Source: Haberlea rhodopensis
Lineage: Eukaryota; Streptophyta; Magnoliopsida; Lamiales; Gesneriaceae
DNA: 64,000 nucleotides
Direction: 5' to 3'
NCBI GenBank assembly: GCA_907163345.1
Contig: CAJQUN010000003.1
Span: 11,946,821-12,010,820, forward strand
Position 1 is the stretch's first letter, and every line of letters starts with the position of its first letter. This document shows positions 46,012 to 57,983 of this stretch, in pieces. A program made the position numbers and the translations under genes. Under the pieces are notes generated by a model. The model did not search any database. It was not told the DNA's origin and saw only the letters and a list, made by a program, of their open reading frames with translations.

Positions 46012-48134
46012 TGTGACATCCCCGAAATGGTTAATTGCTATTTGGCTCTAATTGTGTTTACATGATTAATTATGTGGTAATTGATTATGTGTTGGGATTT
46101 ATTTACCTTATGTAGAAATGCATGGTCATGTGGGTAGGGTGACCCGGGATTGCATTTTAGGGTGCATGTGGTGCATGTTGGGTAAATATTAATGGAAGCA
46201 TGATTTATTTGCCTTGGTTAGCAATTTATGAGAAATCATGTGTTAATTGGTATTATGGCGCATTTTGAGTAAATGCTTTGAAAAATATCATGTTGGGGTG
46301 TTTTATACACCATGGAATTACTTTGGCATGTAATTTTAATTAAAACTCACATTTTAATACCCAACCCCACTCTTTCAACCTCACTCTTACTTTACCAAAT
46401 ATCACACCCAAACCCTTCCTTTCCCCTTAATTTCGAGTTCCACCTTTGGGGTGAAGAGGAGACCTTGCAAACTTTGATTTGTGGAAGATTGTTGGGTGAT
46501 TTGAGATCCCCAAGAGGTATGGGTACCTCATGGTTTATTTTTGTAAGGTTTTGTTTAAGTTTGGGTTGGTTTTGAAGGGTTTAAAATGGGTTTGTGTTGG
46601 GTGTTATGATTTTGGTAGTGTTTTGGTTGGATGTTGTTTATATGAGTTTGTTATGATGTTTATGGGTGGTTTTGAGTTGTTGGGTTTGATTAATGTTGGT
46701 AATGGTGGGTTTGTTTGTGTTTGGGAAGGAGAAGGGTGAATAGTGCCCGAATCTCGCTTGCCCGCAGCTCGGCGATCGATCGGCGTCCGCTCACGATCGA
46801 TCGCGAGCAACAGCGCTGAGGCAGTGCACTTCAGCGATCGATCGCGAGATGAGCGCGATCGATCGGCGAGGCCGCGATCGATCGGTGCTAGCTCCGCGAT
46901 CGATCGCGGATTGTTGAAATTTGTTGGCTGAGACAGTGTGGTCTCGCGATCGATCGGGGCTTGATGGAGAGCGATCGCGAGACACCAAAAAGGGTGTTTT
47001 TGGTTATTTTTTTGGGATTTTTGGTATTGGACTATTATTGGGTTCTAATATTGGTATTTGTGAATATGTAGAACCAACCCAGGTGGCAACACAGCCAAGG
47101 AATTGAGGTCCAACCACGTTCCACTTTTGGAAAAGGTACGTAGTGGACGTACGGGCACCCAACGGTAACATGTATTTTATATACTCATTGTTTATGCATT
47201 GTGGATGCGAGTATATATGTGGTATTGCATTGTGGATGCATATACATGTTGATTTATGCCATATGAGGTATTGCATTGTGGATGCATATACATGGTAATT
47301 TATGCATATTGATGATAGATGCATATTATGATTATTGGATGCACATCCCATGAGTCGTGGTCATCCTTTGATGATTTTAATGCTTGCCGCTTTTTGTATT
47401 GGTTCCGCTAAATGTGAAGCGAGGGGTGGGAGCGCCGCATGTCACATTTAAGCGTGGTTGTCATATGGGGCGAGGAAAGGGTATTTGCCGCTCTCTGTGA
47501 AGCGAGGGGTGGGAGTACCGCATGTCCATTGTAGCGAGGTTATCCTATGCCGCCCATATGAATATAAGCGAGGGGCATTAAAATACACTGTGATGGACAG
47601 ACTAGGGAATGGTGACCAATATTTGGTATTGTTGAGATGGTATGATGTCATGACATGTTTTGGCCATTAAAAATAATCTATTGATTATACTCATGAGTTA
47701 TGGTACAGGGACAACCAAACGGGAAGCGTTTGAAATGCATGGGAAAACAGGAAGTGTTTTATATTGATTATGCATTTACGCTTTATCTTCATATTGTGTT
47801 AAATATGAATGATTATTATTGCTCATGTTTGGGGGTTGTCCTTGTAGGTACCTTTTTGGCATGATAGATGGGCTTGAACGGGTTGAGGTGGTGAGCTTAT
47901 GAGGCATTCTTTTGAGGCAGAAAGGACAGGATTATTTTGATAGTATCTACTCTAGGAGTAGTATAAAACTATAGTTGAACATTCATTGATTGGAATGTAA
48001 TTAATCCTTTTGGTAGTCCTTATTTTGGCATGTAAAGGCTTAAGCTCATAGACTCAACATGTTTATTTCTCACTCTGATCATTATTTAGCTCTATTATGC
48101 CTTGATTCCGCATTTAAGGATTAGGGTCCTTACA
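46012..48134 (+). repeat. 5' LTR of the Tekay element
   Basis: Runs TGTGACATCC to GTCCTTACA. It contains a CGATCGATCG cluster (46772-46985), the GTACGT-AGTGG-ACGTAC block (47136-47152), three short direct repeats around GCATTGTGGATGC (47195-47285), CCGC/GCGAGG hairpins (47390-47580) and the CTTGTAGGTACC block near 47850. A TTTATACACC stretch at 46301-46310 is a weak TATA candidate. Confidence 0.95.
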
Positions 48135-48138
48135 TTAG

Positions 48139-48150
48139 TGGTATCAGAGC
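48139..48150 (+). promoter_or_regulatory. Primer binding site, initiator tRNA-Met
   Basis: TGGTATCAGAGC, 4 nt after the LTR end; a perfect complement of the plant initiator tRNA-Met 3' end. Confidence 0.95.
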
Positions 48151-48345
48151 AGTGGTTAGAGAACCCGGGAACGAGTGAAGGGTAGCCTTAGCATGTTTGG
48201 CTAGGTGCTTACATTTGAAGCATGTTTATGCATGTGGTGCATATTGATGTATATCCTGTTATACTAACATGCTTATATCACTCCTGTTATCTAACGACAT
48301 GATATATATATTGCTTTGGATTGTTGTTAACATTTGTGTTACAGC

Positions 48346-51300
48346 ATGGCTGCTAATGAGGAAGTCGGGGATGTTGGGAGTGTTAATGCAAGTATCGGAC
48401 AGGCAAATCCTCTACCTCCACCGGCCGTAGGCATGGAACCCATGGTTCAGTTATTGCTGCCGGGCGAGATTAGCTTGACACAGTTTCTGTCGTATCATCC
48501 GCCCCGGTTTGAGGGGACAGAGTCCGGAGAAGAGGCTGAAGAGTGGTTGGAAAGACTTGAGCAGATCTTCGTATCGGCTCCTTGTGCTGTGACAGCTTGG
48601 CTGAGGCTAGCGGAGTTTCAATTAGCCAAGAAACCTCTGATGTGGTGGAGGAGCACAGTAATGGAAATGAGAGCACTGGGTGCTGTGATTGACTGGACAC
48701 TCTTCAGGACTAGGTTTTTGAACCGGTATTTCTCCGCTGCAGCAAGACAGACAAAGGAGGATGAGTTCACAAGTTTGAGGCAGGGGAACATGACGGTGGC
48801 AGACTATGCCACACGGTACTCTTCGTTGTTGAGATACGTTCCCCACATTGCCACCAGTGGACACGCTAAGATGAGGAATTTCATGAAGGGGTTACGACCG
48901 GAGCTCTATGACCGGGTTATCACTAATAACCCAACCTCTTTTGATGACGCTCTTACAAGAGCGGAGCTTGCTGAGCTAGGAGTGGGAGCTTACGCTATGC
49001 CACCACCGGTACCGCAGCAGAGGCAGACTAGTGACAGTTTGAGGCCTCGGGGAGAACCCTTTAAACCCCGTGGTGCCTCTTCATCTTCGCGATATGGTGG
49101 AAAGAAACACTTTGGACAGAAGCAGGATAACAAGAAAGGCAATTGGTCCGCCAATAGAGGATCTTCACAAGGGGATAGGCCGGGAGAGCCGAGGTGCAAT
49201 AATTGTGGAGGGCCACATTCTTCGAACAAGTGTCCTGCATGTTATGTCTGTGGCAAGATGGGCCACATTGCTCGGTATTGCCCCACACGGGGAGGACAGT
49301 CAGAGTATCAGGGCAGCAGGCCGAGGTTTGAGGATAGGACAGTGCAGCAGAGGCAGCAGTTTGGGCCTCGACCATCGGGAGGTCAGACAGTAGGACCACC
49401 CCAGGGGCAGGTATATGCACTGACCAGGGAGCAGGCCCAGGCAGCCCCAGAGGAGGTGATTGCCGGTACGTGTCATTTATTTACGTACCCTGCTTTTATT
49501 TTGATCGATACAGGTGCCTCCCATTCTTTTGTATCGGTGGGTTTTGTGGAAAGACACCATATGCGCACGTCTTCTTTACCCACGCCTCTCCTTGTCTCGA
49601 CATCCACCGGAAGAAATGTTGTTGCGGATCAGTTTATGGCAGACTGCCTCATTTATTTTGAGGGCAACGAATTGAGATCAGACTTGATTGTGCTGGGTAT
49701 GTCAGACTTTGACTGCATCTTGGGTATTGATGTTCTGAACAGATATCAGGCAGTGGTAGATTGCCGACAGAGGACAGTGAAGTTCAGACCCGAGTTGGGC
49801 AGTCAGTGGACCTTCTATGGCAACGGTTCTCGTGCGAAGATTCCGTTGATTTCAGCGATCAAGATGACTCAGTTGTTGGAACGTGGTCACACGGGTTATC
49901 TTATTTATACCGTGGACACGTCTGGGAAGAGTAAAGAACTCAGAGTTGAGGATGTGCCAGTAGTGGCAGAGTTTGCTGATGTGTTCCCAGAAGAGATCCC
50001 AGGATTTCCACCGGCTAGGGAAGTTGAGTTTGGGATCGAGCTGTTGCCAGGGACATCCGCTATCTCTCGTGCACCTTATAGGATGGCACCGGCAGAGTTG
50101 AGAGAGTTGAAAGAACAGTTGCAGGATCTCTTGGACAAGGGATATATACGCCCGAGCGTGTCGCCATGGGGCGCACCAGTTCTCTTTGTGAAGAAGAAGG
50201 ATGGCTCGATGCGGTTGTGTATCGATTACCGGCAACTGAATAAGGCTACAGTGAAGAACAAGTATCCTCTTCCAAGGATCAACGATCTGTTTGATCAGTT
50301 GCAAGGTACCAAGGTGTATAGCAAGATTGACTTGAGATCCGGGTATCATCAGATTCGGGTCAGAGAGGAAGATGTGCAGAAGACAGCGTTCCGGACCCGA
50401 TATGGACATTATGTGTTCCTAGTGATGCCGTTCGGTGTGACGAATGCTCCAGCAGTCTTCATGAGTCTGATGAACAGAGTGTGTCAGCAGTATCTTGATC
50501 AGTTCGTCATTGTGATTATTGACGACATTCTCATCTACTCCCGGAGCGAGGAGGAGCATGTGAAACACTTGAGGACAGTGCTTCAGATTCTCAGGGAGCA
50601 TCAGTTATATGCTAAGCTCAGTAAGTGTGAATTTTGGCTGAGCAGTGTAGTGTTTCTGGGGCATGTCATATCGAGCAGCGGGATATCTGTAGATCCCAAG
50701 AAGATTGAGGCTGTGATGGAGTGGGCTGCCCCCACTTCTGTGCCTGAGATCCGGAGTCTTCTGGGTTTGGCCGGGTATTATCGGCGCTTTGTCGAGGGCT
50801 TTTCGAAGATTGCCAAGCCGCTGACTCAGTTGACCCAGAAAGGAGTGCCTTTCTTTTGGTCAGAAGCTTGTGAGGAGAGCTTCCAAGAGTTAAAGCACCG
50901 ATTGACGACGGCGCCAGTGTTAGTGATTCCTACGGAGAACTCCAGATTTGTTCTGTATACCGACGCATCACTTCAGGGCCTTGGGTGTGTTCTGATGCAA
51001 GATAAGCATGTGGTAGCTTATGCATCGAGGCAGTTGAAGCCGCATGAGACCAGATATCCAGTTCATGACTTGGAATTGGCGGCTATCATCTTCGCCCTGA
51101 AGATCTGGAGGCATTATTTGTACTTCGTTTACCATCTACACGGATCACAAGAGCCTCAAGTTTTTATTCACTCAGGCAGAGCTGAACATGAGGCAGAGGA
51201 GGTGGATGGACCTACTCAAGGACTATGACTGCGAGATAGAGTACCATCCCGGGAAAGCTAATTTGACAACAGACGCTTTGAGCCGGAAAGTAAGGAGTTC

Positions 51301-52906
51301 TGCTGAGGACGTCATCCATTTGTCTGCTATGATGACCTCCTATTGCCATATGGGCTATGACTTTGACATTGATGCATCGCCTGTGTATGTATCGACCTTG
51401 TTAGCTGAGCCAGATATCTATGAGGACATCAGGAGAGCTCAGAGGTCAGATGACGAGGTTCAGAGGTGGTTATCTTTAGTGCATCTTGGTCAGCCAACGA
51501 AGTTCAGAGTGGCCGATGACGGGTCTTTGAGATTGGGTGACCGATGGGTGGTTCCAAGCACGCCGGAGTTGCGTAAGGGGATCTTGGAGCGAGCTCACAG
51601 TAGCAGACTTAGCATCCACCCAGGCGGGAAGAAGATGTACCGAGATTTGCGTGGTCATTTTTGGTGGAAAAGGATGAAATCAGATGTCGTCGCTTTTGTG
51701 AAGAGGTGTTTGATCTGCCAGCAGGTTAAGGCAGAGAGACAGAGACCTGGCGGCGAGTTGAGAAGCTTGGAGATACCGAAGTGGAAGTGGGAGCACATTT
51801 CCATGGACTTCGTGACTCATTTGCCGAGGAGTGCTTCAGGCTTCGATGCTATTTGGGTGATTGTGGACAGATTGACCAATGTAGCTCATTTTATCCCCTA
51901 TAGCATGACGTTCACATTTTTGAGGATGGCGCAGTTGTATATTAGAGATGTGGTGAGATTGCATGGGATCCCCGTTTCCATAGTGTCGGATAGAGATCCG
52001 CGTTTCACATCTCATTTCTGGGAAGGCCTTCAGTCAGCTTTGGGAACTGAGGTCAGATTGAGCACTGCTTATCATCCTCAGACGGATGGCCAGACCGAGC
52101 GCACTATTCAGACGCTCGAGGACATGTTGAGAGCTTGTGTTTTGGAATTCGATGCCTCTTGGCAAGATTCAGTGCCTTTGGTAGAGTTTTCTTATAACAA
52201 TAGCTACCAGGCAAGTATTCAGATGGCTCCGTTTGAAGCTCTTTATGGAAGACGGTGTAGATCACCCTTGTGTTGGGATGATTTGGACCGCAAGTCGGTC
52301 GGAGGACCGGAGTTGATACGGGAAATGGAAGAAAAGATAAAGACAATAAGACAGAAAATGAAAACAGCCCAAGACAGACAGGCAGCTTATGCAAATAAAC
52401 GGCGGAGACCGTTGGAATTTCAGTTGGGAGATAAGGTCTTTTTGAAGATCTCGCCTTTCAGAGGCGTTGTGCGATTTGGGATGCGCGGGAAACTGTCTCC
52501 GAGGTATGTTGGACCGTACGAGATCTTGCAGCGCATCGGCACCTTAGCTTACCGACTGGCTTTGCCGCCTTCTTTATCTGGGATACATGACGTGTTTCAT
52601 GTGTCTATGTTGCGGAACTATGAGCCGGATCCGTCGCACGTGTTGCAGCCTTCCGAAGTTCAGTTGGAATCCGATGTGTCTTATGTGGAACGGCCTGTTA
52701 GAATTCTGGACAGAGCAGACCGTAGACTTCGGAACAAAGTGATACCGATGATCAAAGTTCAGTGGGATCGCAGGGGTGTCGAGGAGGCTACGTGGGAGAC
52801 GGAGCAGCATATGGTGCAGCACTACCCGGAACTATTCTCTGGTATGAGTTTATGTTTAGTTTCTTTTGGGGTAAGTGCATGTGATTTCGAGGACGAAATC
52901 TTATAA
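48346..52906 (+). pseudogene. Tekay gag-pol polyprotein with one frameshift
   Basis: The start is the ATG at 48346; the frame also opens upstream, but without an ATG. In order: retrotransposon gag (about 48500-48940); two zinc knuckles CNNCGGPHSSNKC and CYVCGKMGHIARYC (49194-49281); aspartic protease LIDTGAS (49500); reverse transcriptase (50040-50560) with FVIVIIDDI, catalytic Asp pair at 50521-50526; RNase H (50940-51190) with TDAS; integrase with HHCC finger (51590-51730) and catalytic Asp, Asp, Glu near 51806, 51989 and 52096; and a C-terminal chromodomain-like KVQW...EEATWE segment (52690-52840). The frame shifts once inside RNase H at about 51120-51135 (consistent with loss of 2 or 5 nt), separating gag-RT from integrase. 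Apart from this break and a somewhat atypical RT box, all catalytic residues are visible. Confidence 0.93.
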
Positions 52907-52918
52907 GTAGGGGAGTAT
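52883..52918 (+). promoter_or_regulatory. Pre-PPT hairpin and polypurine tract of the Tekay element
   Basis: GATTTCG-AGGA-CGAAATC (52883-52900), a perfect 7-bp stem with a 4-nt loop, overlaps the last codons of pol (reading DFEDEI). The purine tract AAGTAGGGGAGTAT (52905-52918) follows and touches the LTR. The outer base pair is G-C here and A-T in family A. Confidence 0.85.
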
Positions 52919-55040
52919 TGTGACATCCCCGAAATGGTTAATTGCTATTTGGCTCTAATTGTGTTTACATGATTAATTATGTGGTAATTGATTATGTGTT
53001 GGGATTTATTTACCTTATGTAGAAATGCATGGTCATGTGGGTAGGGTGACCCGGGATTGCATTTTAGGGTGCATGTGGTGCATGTTGGGTAAATATTAAT
53101 GGAAGCATGATTTATTTGCCTTGGTTAGCAATTTATGAGAAATCATGTGTTAATTGGTATTATGGCGCATTTTGAGTAAATGCTTTGAAAAATATCATGT
53201 TGGGGTGTTTTATACACCATGGAATTACTTTGGCATGTAATTTTAATTAAAACTCACATTTTAATACCCAACCCCACTCTTTCAACCTCACTCTTACTTT
53301 ACCAAATATCACACCCAAACCCTTCCCTTCCCCTTAATTTCGAGTTCCACCTTTGGGGTGAAGAGGAGACCTTGCAAACTTTGATTTGTGGAAGATTGTT
53401 GGGTGATTTGAGATCCCCAAGAGGTATGGGTACCTCATGGTTTATTTTTGTAAGGTTTTGTTTAAGTTTGGGTTGGTTTTGAAGGGTTTAAAATGGGTTT
53501 GTGTTGGGTGTTATGATTTTGGTAGTGTTTTGGTTGGATGTTGTTTATATGAGTTTGTTATGATGTTTATGGGTGGTTTGAGTTGTTGGGTTTGATTAAT
53601 GTTGGTATTGGTGGGTTTGTTTGTGTTTGGGAAGGAGATGGGTGAATAGTGCCCGAATCTCGCTTGCCCGCAGCTCGGCGATCGATCGGCGTCCGCTCGC
53701 GATCGATCGCGAGCAACAGCGCTGAGGCAGTGCACTTCAGCGATCGATCGCGAGATGAGCGCGATCGATCGGCGAGGCCGCGATCGATCGGCGCTAGCTC
53801 CGCGATCGATCGCGGATTGTTGAGATTTGTTGGCTGAGACAGTGTGGTCTCGCGATCGATCGGGGCTTGATGGAGATCGATCGCGAGACACCAAAAAGGG
53901 TGTTTTTGGTTATTTTTGTGGGATTTTTGGTATTGGACTATTATTGGGTTCTAATATTGGTATTTGTGAATATGTAGAACCAACCCAGGTGGCAACACAG
54001 CCAAGGAATTGAGGTCCAACCACGTTCCACTTTTGGAAAAGGTACGTAGTGGACGTACGGGCACCCAACGGTAACATGTATTTTATATACTCATTGTTTA
54101 TGCATTGTGGATGCGAGTATATATGTGGTATTGCATTGTGGATGTATATACATGTTGATTTATGTCATATGAGGTATTGCATTGTGGATGCATATACATG
54201 GTAATTTATGCATATTGATGATAGATGCATATTATGATTATTGGATGCACATCCCATGAGTCGTGGTCATCCTTTGATGATTTTAATGCTTGCCGCTTTT
54301 TGTATTGGTTCCGCTAAATGTGAAGCGAGGGGTGGGAGCGCCGCATGTCACATTTAAGCGTGGTTGTCATATGGGGCGAGGAAAGGGTATTTGCCGCTCT
54401 CTGTGAAGCGAGGGGTGGGAGTACCGCATGTCCATTGTAGCGAGGTTATCCTATGCCGCCCATATGAATATAAGCGAGGGGCATTAAAATACACTGTGAT
54501 GGACAGACTAGGGAATGGTGACCAATATTTGGTATTGTTGAGATGGTATGATGTCATGACATGTTTTGGCCATTAAAAATAATCTATTGATTATACTCAT
54601 GAGTTATGGTACAGGGACAACCAAACGGGAAGCGTTTGAAATGCATGGGAAAACAGGAAGTGTTTTATATTGATTATGCATTTACGCTTTATCTTCATAT
54701 TGTGTTAAATATGAATGATTATTATTGCTCATGTTTGGGGGTTGTCCTTGTAGGTACCTTTTTGGCATGATAGATGGGCTTGAACGGGTTGAGGTGGTGA
54801 GCTTATGAGGCATTCTTTTGAGGCAGAAAGGACAGGATTATTTTGATAGTATCTACTCTAGGAGTAGTATAAAACTATAGTTGAACATTCATTGATTGGA
54901 ATGTAATTAATCCTTTTGGTAGTCCTTATTTTGGCATGTAAAGGCTTAAGCTCATAGACTCAACATGTTTATTTCTCACTCTGATCATTATTTAGCTCTA
55001 TTATGCCTTGATTCCGCATTTAAGGATTAGGGTCCTTACA
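52919..55040 (+). repeat. 3' LTR of the Tekay element
   Basis: 2122 bp, near-identical to 46012-48134. Differences are scattered, several within the CGATCGATCG cluster (for example at about 53697 and 53791), where C-to-T or G-to-A changes at CpG sites dominate. Confidence 0.95.
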
Positions 55041-55719
55041 TCATATTAACACATCACAAGCTCCAGCGGCGACACATATATCATATTAACTTATTGCACG
55101 CTCCCATGGTGACCCAAACACAATAATAATACTTTGCATATCCACGACGACCCGAACACAATAATAATATGTCGCTCGTACCCACGACGACCTAATACAA
55201 AAATCGCCCCTCGGCACCTCGCTCACTCTCTAGCGGCGACCTTATCAAATAACAACATCCAATACAAATGCACAATGTACATTTATATAAACTTGTACGT
55301 CACTACGTACCTTATCACTGAAATTTCTAGTCGAGATATCCTCCTAACTCTGAGATGCTCTGAGAAATCCAACAGTTCAAAATAAGCATCAATCAATTAA
55401 AGTGATCAATCACCAATATATGCTATGGAACACATTCAAGCATATTACACACCATACACTTTAGTACATGTTATAATACATACTAACATGTATCTATCTC
55501 ATCCATTCACCCACTACACATCCTAAAGGGTATAAGTATCTCATGTCATAGCCCAACATCCACCAAGATACTATAATGCTTTTAAATTGGAAAGAATAGG
55601 TTTCCACTACAATGTAAAAAAATTTTGTTTTTCTTCTCGGGACTTGGCGATCGATCGCGATTGTATGGCGATCGATCGCCAAAACACAATGCCCGAATTT
55701 TATTATTATTTTATTTTTT
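55041..55719 (-). repeat. 5' LTR of family D, remainder
   Basis: Continuation of the interrupted array (55041-55210), then GTACGT-CACT-ACGTAC at 55295-55310 and two CGATCGATCG motifs at 55648-55678. The boundary with the Athila interior is not sharp, lying near 55700-55850; the end of this LTR and the start of the next element have been lost there. Confidence 0.6.
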
Positions 55720-55971
55720 GGATCAACACTTTTTTCTCTCGGGATTCACTCTTTTCCACCCACTCTGCAAAATTGACACACAGAGTCAATCCTTGAAACA
55801 AAATTTCAAACAAAACAAATTCTAACTAAAAAATTAAAACGAAGAAAAAGGGAGAAAACATGGTGTTCTTAATTTATAGTCCCAAGCTGGACTTATTACC
55901 AAATCGATTTAAGAGTCAAAATGGACAACAGTAGGCGGACTGAAATCATGTCCATGATAGTGCTTCAGCCG
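55720..55971 (-). other. Junction and 3' untranslated region of the full Athila element
   Basis: AT-rich non-coding sequence; from about 55865 it matches the region just downstream of integrase in the other Athila copies (GTCCCAAGCTGGACTTATTACC, also near 37795 and 62960). No 3' LTR for this element is present. Confidence 0.45.
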
Positions 55972-57077
55972 CTATCCATTGACTGTGAATGTGCCTTTTG
56001 TTGGATCATTGATCTCGATCGCTCCGGATGGAAATACCCTTGTGATAGTGAATGGTCCTTGCCATCGAGACTTCAACTTACCTGGAAAGAGTCTCAATCT
56101 GGAGTTAAAAAGTAAGACCAAATCCTCTTCTTTGAAATCACGCTGGCTGAGCTTAGCATCATGCCATTTCTTTGTTTTGTCTTTATAGATCTTGGCATTC
56201 TCATAAGCTTGGTTTCGAAACTCATCCATTTCATTTAAGTGTAGGAGACGTTTTTCACCTGCAACAGTTAAATCAAAATTCAGATTTTTTATTGCCCAAA
56301 ATGCCTTGTGTTCTAGCTCGACAGGAAGATGACATGCTTTTCCAAAAACTAACCTATATGGTGATATACCAATAGGTGTTTTAAATTCAGTCCTATATGC
56401 CCATAAAACATCATCTAACCTCAAGGACCAATCTTTTCTAGACGTATTGACCGATTTTTCCAAAATCCGTTTCACTTCTCTATTAGAAACCTCTACTTGT
56501 CCACATGTTTGTGGGTGGTAAGGTGTTGCAACCTTGTGGGTGACACCATATTTGCTCAAAAGTTTTTCAAAGAGTTTATTGGAAAAGTGTGACCCACCGT
56601 CACTAATGATTGCTCGAGGAGTGCCAAATCGAGTAAAAATGTTCTTTTTCAAAAATTTTACCACCACTCTAGCATCATTAGTGCGTGAAGCTTCAGCCTC
56701 AACCCATTTTAAAACGTAGTCCACAGCGACAAGTATGTAATAATTAGAAGATGAAACTGGAAATGGTCCCATAAAATCTATGCCCCAAACATCAAATATA
56801 TCACATTCAAGCATATTGTTTAAAGGCATTTCATGTCTCCTAGAAATGTTGCCCATTCTTTGGCATTTATCACAAGTGGATACATACCTGTATGCATCTT
56901 TAACCAAGGTAGGCCAGTAAAAATCCGATTCAAGTACCTTGGCAGCAGTTTTTGTTGGACCCATGTGTCCCCCTACCTCTCGGTCATGACAGTGGCTCAT
57001 ATAGATGCCATCTCCTCCTCCGGTACACACCTCCTGATCATGTTGTCTGCACAAACCTTAAACAACAATGGGTCCTC
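55972..57077 (-). pseudogene. Athila integrase
   Basis: A 360-codon frame. Residues 21-64 hold the zinc finger ligands (His23, His30, Cys61, Cys64). The catalytic core has Asp93 (GIDFMGPF), Asp152 (SDGGSHF) and Glu188 (QVEVSN), with 35 residues between the last two, the canonical spacing. The C-terminal GPFTITRVFPSGAIEI segment follows. The domain is intact, but it is separated from RNase H by a stop near 57080 and a frame change near 57000, so it cannot be made as part of one polyprotein. Confidence 0.9.
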
Positions 57078-57983
57078 CTACATGTAGTGTTTAACATCAG
57101 ATAAGAATTTCTTCTTCTGATAGAAAGTCATTTGTGGGAGGATACCACTAACCAGATAATTTGCAAAATCGGCATACCACGGTAGTGCAAGAACTTGGAA
57201 AAGCTGTTCATCAGGAAATTTTTCATTGATTTCTTCCAGTTCATTATCATGTTTCTCCATCATATTATCAATCCTAGATAAATGATCCGCTACAACATTC
57301 TCAACACCTATCTTATCTTTAATTTCTAAATCAAATTCTTGCAGTAGGAGAATCCATCGGATTAAACGTGGTTTAGCATCTTTTTTAGCAAGAAGATATT
57401 TAAGTGCCGAGTGATCAGTGTACACAATTACTTTTGATAGACAGAGATAAGAGTGAAATTTATCAAACACAAATACTACTGCTAGCAGTTCTTTCTCAGT
57501 GGTGGCATAGTTTTGTTGTGCCTCATTTAAAGTTCTACTAGCATAGTAAATAGTATGAAATACCTTATTTCGTATTTGTCCCAACACTGCTCCGACAGCT
57601 GTGCCACTAGCATCACACATCAATTCAAATGGCATATCCCAATCCGGTGCTACCAACACAGGTGTTGTTATTAACTTCTCCTTCAATGTCTCGAATGCCT
57701 GCACACAATCAGGATTAAAATCAAAAGGTGTATCTTTAGTCAATAAATGAGAGAGTGGTTTCGAAATTTTTGAAAAATCTTTAATAAATCTCCTATAAAA
57801 GCCTGCATGGCCTTGGAAGCTTCGAACCCCCTTCACTGATACTGGTGGAGGTAGTTCCTGTATCACCTGGATCTTTGCTCGGTCCACCTCCATACCCTTG
57901 TGGGATATTTTGTGTCCCAAGACTATTCCCTCTTGTACCATGAAGTGACATTTCTCCCAACTTAGTATCAAATTCGTCTTCAC
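57078..57983 (-). pseudogene. Athila RT C-terminal part and RNase H
   Basis: A 301-codon frame covering the RT thumb (LGHKISHKGMEVDRAKI, GFYRRFIKDFSKI) and RNase H (CDASGTAVGAVLGQ, with later TTEKELLAV and YTDHSALKYL carrying the acidic residues), ending in the linker to integrase. It ends at an in-frame TAG at about 57080. Confidence 0.9.

Larger units (their letters stand above)
46012..55040 (+). mobile_element. Tekay/Del-type Ty3/Gypsy chromovirus
   Basis: A 9029-bp complete element: LTR 46012-48134, tRNA-Met primer site, gag-pol 48346-52906, polypurine tract and LTR 52919-55040, flanked by perfect 5-bp duplications TCATA (46007-46011 and 55041-55045). The LTRs show only about a dozen differences over 2.1 kb (counted by eye, about 0.5%), so this is among the youngest insertions in the window. 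Long LTRs, the gag-PR-RT-RH-INT order and a C-terminal chromodomain-like segment place it in the Tekay (Del) chromoviruses. Confidence 0.95.

Noticed and set aside
48334..48345. Gag-pol start at 48334
   Set aside because: The codon there is TTG. The first ATG in the frame is at 48346, in good context, so I used that.
51188..51190. Separate second ORF starting at ATG 51188 in the Tekay element
   Set aside because: This Met is internal to RNase H. The apparent second ORF is only the frameshifted continuation of pol.
55720..55870. A 3' LTR for the full Athila element
   Set aside because: No match to 34419-35880 or 61335-62785 is present here; family D sequence passes directly into the Athila 3' untranslated region.
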